From: a virus
DNA length: 39,459 nt
Virus record (IMG/VR): IMGVR_UViG_3300030098_005235
Location: 1 to 39,459 of that record
Strand: one strand, 5' to 3'
Shown here: in pieces, positions 35,692 to 39,459 of the stretch
Position numbering within the stretch: the stretch's first letter is position 1
How the letters are laid out: every line of letters begins with the position of its first letter
Notes under the pieces: generated by a model
Databases searched by the model: none
What the model was told of the DNA's origin: nothing
Seen by the model: only the letters and a program-made list of their open reading frames with translations
Made by a program: the position numbers and the translations under genes

Positions 35692-38619
35692 GTGGCAAAT
35701 CAATTTACACAGAACTACACTACCTATATCGACACCTGGCGCAGGAACATGGACCCTCAAAGGGATTTCGCCGCACAGCAGTATATGGCTGGCAAAGGTT
35801 CATCTGGCGGCGGCAGCGACACGTTGCAGACGCTCAAGATGGTCACAGAGCTACAGAAGATCAAGAAGGCCCGTAGCGGTGCAACGGTCAGCCCAGCGGC
35901 TGTTCTACAGGCGCTGATGAAGCTGCAAGACACTCGCACACAGGCCCTTGTAGAAGACAAAGCGCAAATCAGCAAGTTGGCGAAAGACTACATTGACGCA
36001 TCTGATAAAAACCGCGCCATGCTTGATTGGCGAACGGAAACTCCTCATGCCACAAAATGGTTCACGAATAACGTAACTGCGGTCGAACAAGGCGTGAAAA
36101 GACAGACGACACCAAACTATGCCGATACGTGGCTTAAGCGCGCCCAAGGGGTCACAGCCGACAAGACTTTGAAGGCTAAAAACCAAGCAACAAAGGATGC
36201 ACTCCTTAAAGATATTGCGTTGCAGGCAAAAGCTGCCGCCAACGAAGACTCTCGCCACATGGAAGGGTACAACGCCATAGTCAAAGAGTTCTTTAATGGC
36301 AGAGAACCTGAAGAGTACATTGCATCTACATACCCAGTTTTCGATACAAAGACTGCGCGAGACATGGCAACGAGAGCAGTCAATCCCGGCATCGAAAGCT
36401 TGGATGAAGAAATCGAATCAATGAGGGTTGTGGCAAATCGCGAGTTTGGCTACCCGCTTGCTAAAGGTCAGAAGGTCACTCCAGACATGCTGGCCCAAGC
36501 AAAGGTGGGTCAAGCTGACGAGATTGATAAGCTAATCAGTGAGTTGATCACTAAGTCAATGGGCGGCCAGAACATGCCTGGCTACGCAGGCCAAGGGGCC
36601 AGGACCAACATGGCTCAGATGATTCTTGGCAATGCACTGGCCATGCCACCAATGATTGGGGCTGCTGCGATTGGGGCTTCCCCAAGAGTCATGCGCATGG
36701 CGCTTGAGTCAGAAAGAGAGATGGCCAAGTACCAGCGAGAGCGGATTGCTTTCGAGGATAAGTACGGGTACGCGCCCGGCACTCGGCGGTTTGAAGACAC
36801 GCCTACGCCGCCGCCTGTGCAACAAATGCCAATCAAGCCAGTCACGGTCGGAACCATCCTTCCCGGTGAAGACGAGTTCGGTGGGAACTTCTATAGCTAC
36901 ATGTCCGATCAGCTTGGCCAAGCATCTTCTCTAGTGGCGAGTAAAGACGCGGCAGATCAGAGTGAAGGTGTAGGAATCTTTACGGGACTCTTCGAACAGA
37001 TTGATGCGTTTCCGCCCTCTGCCCAAGAAATGATCGCCATTGGTATGGGCTATCCAAGCTACGAAAAGCTCAACGAAGCCCGTTCTGAGACTATGAAGCC
37101 CGATGAATGGAAGGTCTTTGTTGATGAGGCGATCAAGGATCCAAAGCGGTACGAGTTTGGTGAGGTTGGGGCAATTTACGAAGAATTTCTTAATAAGATT
37201 GAGACCGACGACCCGAATAACCCAGAGACCTACGTAAAGAATGTACAGGGTCTACGTCAGTTCATTGCGGTTCTCCCTGAAGAGGTGCGCGGTGAATATG
37301 GAGACAACCTGCTTAGGCAAATCAATGAGTCGTTCGAGCGCATGAGGGCAACCAAGCCAGGTACTGCTGAACGGAATGATTCTTTTGATGGCCTTAAGGG
37401 TGCGCTGGGTTCATACAGAGAGGAAGTAGAAGAAGACTTTGAGCAAGGCCCAGAAAGAAGAAAGATGGCTCAAACCTTTCGGTCTGAAATTCTTCAGGAA
37501 CCCACGCCTGAACCAGCGCCCCCTCCACCATCAAGCTTGGACGCCTTCGATCCAAAAGACTTAGAACCACTTGAGTTGAGACTTGAGGATCTTCAGACCA
37601 GAAGAGACACGCTTGTAAAAAGCTTTGCACCAGACGAGACACTGGCAAAAGAGAAACGGGAAATCGAAGAGACGTTGGCTTCGTTGAGAGAATCGCTGAC
37701 TGCCCAAGGCCGCAATGTTGAGGCGCGACAGTTGCTGAAAGAGCGAGAGGCGGCCCTAAAGGCGGACGAAACGAAGCTTGCTAAAATTAAGAATGTGATT
37801 CGTGCCCAAAAAGCTGGGCATGAAAAGGTGATTGCTGCGCGCGGGGGTGAAGGCACGTTTGAGGCAATGGCCCAATCGGACGAGGCAATTGAAAAGTTGA
37901 GACAGAAGAGAGACAAGGACGCCGATACAACGAAAACTCTTGAGGCCCAGTATGGTCGCTACAGGGACATGTTTGTGGAAACTCTCGGTGAAGAAGATTC
38001 TGACCTGAAAGCAAAGATGCAAGGCGCTGAGTTCGATAGACAAATTCGTACCGGCGAACTGGACCCAAGGTTTAGGGACTTTCTTCAAAGCCCACCTGAA
38101 TCGGATGTGGATATGAATGATCCGTTTGGCATCCCTGAGGAAGTAGATCAAGACATTGTCACTCGATACCTTGCATCGAGGGCCCGTGATCAGCAAAACG
38201 ATGGAAAGCTTGGTGAGGCTATGGCTGCTTTCAAGGCTGAATTTCCTGAGGAACAATGGAATAGAGAAGATTCTGAATTTGAAAAAGTGATCGAAGAACA
38301 CGCCAAACTGGCAGCCCCACTTGAAAAAGAAATCGCTGCACAGAAAGGCTTGGTCGAAAGGTTGAGAGCCAAGGTTGAGAGCTTGCCGCAGCCTACCCCT
38401 GATATTCAGTCTCAAATTGATGTTAAGAACCGCCAATTGCAGGCCCTCAATGCATCAGTGAGAGGTAGGGCAAAACAGCTTGACACAGTTAACCAACAAA
38501 TAGCCAAACTTACCCAGCAAATTGAAGGCTTGAGTAAGCCAGCAGCCTCGGCTCCGGTTGCGGCTGCAACTCCTCCAGTTGACACCAGCGCGGTGGATGC
38601 AGCGATTCGAGGTCTCTGA
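35692..38619 (+). CDS. Large internal virion / ejection protein, 975 aa
   Basis: Start GTG at 35692 after AGAGGCTACT. Residues 1-290 are helical and charged; a hydrophobic stretch near 307-330 (LGNALAMPPMIGAAAIGAS) could be a membrane patch. Coiled-coil heptads fill about 620-760 (LEDLQTRRDTLVKSF, KREIEETLASLRESL) and 860-950 (LEKEIAAQKGLVERLRAKV). Size, helix content and position match large podovirus core or ejection proteins such as T7 gp15/gp16 that make a periplasmic conduit. The stop overlaps the transglycosylase start (TGATG). Confidence 0.65.
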   Translation: MANQFTQNYTTYIDTWRRNMDPQRDFAAQQYMAGKGSSGGGSDTLQTLKMVTELQKIKKARSGATVSPAAVLQALMKLQDTRTQALVEDKAQISKLAKDYIDASDKNRAMLDWRTETPHATKWFTNNVTAVEQGVKRQTTPNYADTWLKRAQGVTADKTLKAKNQATKDALLKDIALQAKAAANEDSRHMEGYNAIVKEFFNGREPEEYIASTYPVFDTKTARDMATRAVNPGIESLDEEIESMRVVANREFGYPLAKGQKVTPDMLAQAKVGQADEIDKLISELITKSMGGQNMPGYAGQGARTNMAQMILGNALAMPPMIGAAAIGASPRVMRMALESEREMAKYQRERIAFEDKYGYAPGTRRFEDTPTPPPVQQMPIKPVTVGTILPGEDEFGGNFYSYMSDQLGQASSLVASKDAADQSEGVGIFTGLFEQIDAFPPSAQEMIAIGMGYPSYEKLNEARSETMKPDEWKVFVDEAIKDPKRYEFGEVGAIYEEFLNKIETDDPNNPETYVKNVQGLRQFIAVLPEEVRGEYGDNLLRQINESFERMRATKPGTAERNDSFDGLKGALGSYREEVEEDFEQGPERRKMAQTFRSEILQEPTPEPAPPPPSSLDAFDPKDLEPLELRLEDLQTRRDTLVKSFAPDETLAKEKREIEETLASLRESLTAQGRNVEARQLLKEREAALKADETKLAKIKNVIRAQKAGHEKVIAARGGEGTFEAMAQSDEAIEKLRQKRDKDADTTKTLEAQYGRYRDMFVETLGEEDSDLKAKMQGAEFDRQIRTGELDPRFRDFLQSPPESDVDMNDPFGIPEEVDQDIVTRYLASRARDQQNDGKLGEAMAAFKAEFPEEQWNREDSEFEKVIEEHAKLAAPLEKEIAAQKGLVERLRAKVESLPQPTPDIQSQIDVKNRQLQALNASVRGRAKQLDTVNQQIAKLTQQIEGLSKPAASAPVAAATPPVDTSAVDAAIRGL

Positions 38620-39459
38620 TGGCTGCTCCAGGTCGATATACGCCAGACATTCAGGCTCGCGCGGGCGGAATTCTGGAGGCGTATGGTGATAAGATTGGAC
38701 CAGACTTTGCCAATCGGCTTGTTGAGGTTGCCGACGATCTCGAAATCGACCCAATGATTCTGGCCAATCAGATTGATACCGAGACAAGAGGCACATTCGA
38801 CCCGGCCCAGCCGAACCTTGCCGGCAGTGGTGCTGTTGGCCTGATTCAGTTCATGCCGAAGACTGCTGCCCGCCTGCTAAATGAGGCCGGGTTTGTTGGC
38901 TTTGAGCCAACGGTTCGCGGAAAACGGCAGGTGTGGTCTCGCAAACAACAAGACGAAGCAGAAGAAGCTTTCAAGAACATGGACTCGGACATGCAGTTGC
39001 ACTTTGTTCGCAGCTATCTGATGCCGTACAAGGGCAGAATGAAGACTGCTGGTGACCTTGGCATGGCTGTGTTCTTTCCCAGGGCTCTGGGCAAGGGTCG
39101 TGACTACGACATTGAAGACTGGTATCGTCGAAACGCACCGTCAAGCCTTGAGCGTTTTAAGCGTCAGAACAAGGGAATCAGAACCGCTGGCGACTACATG
39201 GACTTGGTTGAAAAGCGTGCTCGCCACACAAGAAGGCGCCTGGGGATACCCGGCGGGTGGGTCATGAAGCATGGTCCAGGTAGCGAGGAAGAGGGCGGGG
39301 GCAGCGAAGACGTTTTGATTGAGGGGATGAGCGAGAATCCGTACTTTGAAACGCTTCCGATAAGACCCGGCCAGACGGGGGGCCGCATTGAAACGCTTCC
39401 GATAACACCCGGCCAGACGGGGGGCCGCATTGAACTGCTCACCTCTGGGGAAGGCTCAG
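38619..39459 (+). CDS. SLT-type lytic transglycosylase, partial (C-terminus cut by window end)
   Basis: 280 codons are visible and remain open at the edge. The N-terminal domain has the soluble lytic transglycosylase (SLT) pattern: ILANQIDTETRGTF (E55 is the expected catalytic acid), GSGAVGLIQFMPKTAARL (69-86) and GDLGMAVFF. Family members cleave peptidoglycan glycan strands to 1,6-anhydromuramic acid. Here, after the ejection proteins, it would open the wall during DNA entry, as the N-terminal domain of T7 gp16 does. The visible C-terminus is Gly/Glu-rich, then 42-base tandem repeats. Confidence 0.88.
   Translation, partial: MAAPGRYTPDIQARAGGILEAYGDKIGPDFANRLVEVADDLEIDPMILANQIDTETRGTFDPAQPNLAGSGAVGLIQFMPKTAARLLNEAGFVGFEPTVRGKRQVWSRKQQDEAEEAFKNMDSDMQLHFVRSYLMPYKGRMKTAGDLGMAVFFPRALGKGRDYDIEDWYRRNAPSSLERFKRQNKGIRTAGDYMDLVEKRARHTRRRLGIPGGWVMKHGPGSEEEGGGSEDVLIEGMSENPYFETLPIRPGQTGGRIETLPITPGQTGGRIELLTSGEGS
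39348..39431. repeat. 42-bp tandem direct repeat, two copies plus start of a third
   Basis: Copies at 39348-39389 and 39390-39431 differ by a single base (AGA/ACA) and encode ETLPIRPGQTGGRI and ETLPITPGQTGGRI. A further GAA-CTG at 39432 suggests the start of a third, diverged unit near the window edge. Confidence 0.95.

Overview
The window is the central part of a tailed-phage genome, most probably a podovirus with a T7-like virion plan. A contiguous late block on the + strand carries the large terminase, a portal, a scaffold-like protein, the major capsid protein, a decoration-like protein and two large tail-tube/tail-hub candidates. After these come three fibre-like appendage proteins, an ejection-protein group and a lytic transglycosylase that runs off the right edge. 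No DNA or RNA polymerase, integrase or tRNA is visible, so replication genes and lifestyle determinants lie outside. The host cannot be named. Strong Shine-Dalgarno (SD) sites and TTGAC-type promoters suggest an ordinary bacterial sigma-70-like host. The left part looks clearly GC-richer than the late block.

Layout. Positions 1-8754 hold a leftward (- strand) accessory or early region of mostly small genes. Recognisable members are an ArdC-like antirestriction protein (5873-6820), a large protein with a CxxC...GRQCLRDY zinc-type signature (3906-5297), a DnaJ-type zinc-finger protein (7424-7645) and several small conserved phage-type proteins. Many of these genes share a CAACAACAGGAG leader. 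At least three are preceded by a TTGAC(C/T)-type promoter, and hairpins separate transcription units. Positions 7756-8275 and 8755-9574 hold no convincing gene but many perfect GC-rich stem-loops. A + strand reading frame with coding-like composition (9575-10024) follows in the divergent region between the leftward and rightward blocks.

From about 10.37 kb everything but one small gene points right. A short operon holds an unrecognised 331-aa protein, a 112-aa protein, a RusA Holliday-junction resolvase and an exported eight-cysteine protein nested over the rusA 3' end. It closes with a strong terminator. A second operon (12995-17735) starts with two tandem paralogous beta-rich proteins. It continues through a chain of stop/start-overlapping small genes, many lysine-rich or coiled-coil, and ends with an SSB. 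A lone leftward 65-aa gene faces the SSB. The packaging and virion block (17977 to the end) then follows.

The late genes plausibly work as one assembly line. RusA-type resolvase and SSB process replicating DNA, and terminase packages it through the portal into a capsid built on the scaffold. The connector and tail-hub proteins complete a short tail bearing three related appendages. The glycine-zipper protein, the helical 369-aa and 975-aa proteins and the transglycosylase resemble a T7 gp14/15/16-type ejection set that would cross the cell envelope. Features of most interest are the exported cysteine-rich protein, the hairpin field, the reused promoter/leader cassettes, the translational-coupling cassettes and the deviant Walker A of the terminase.
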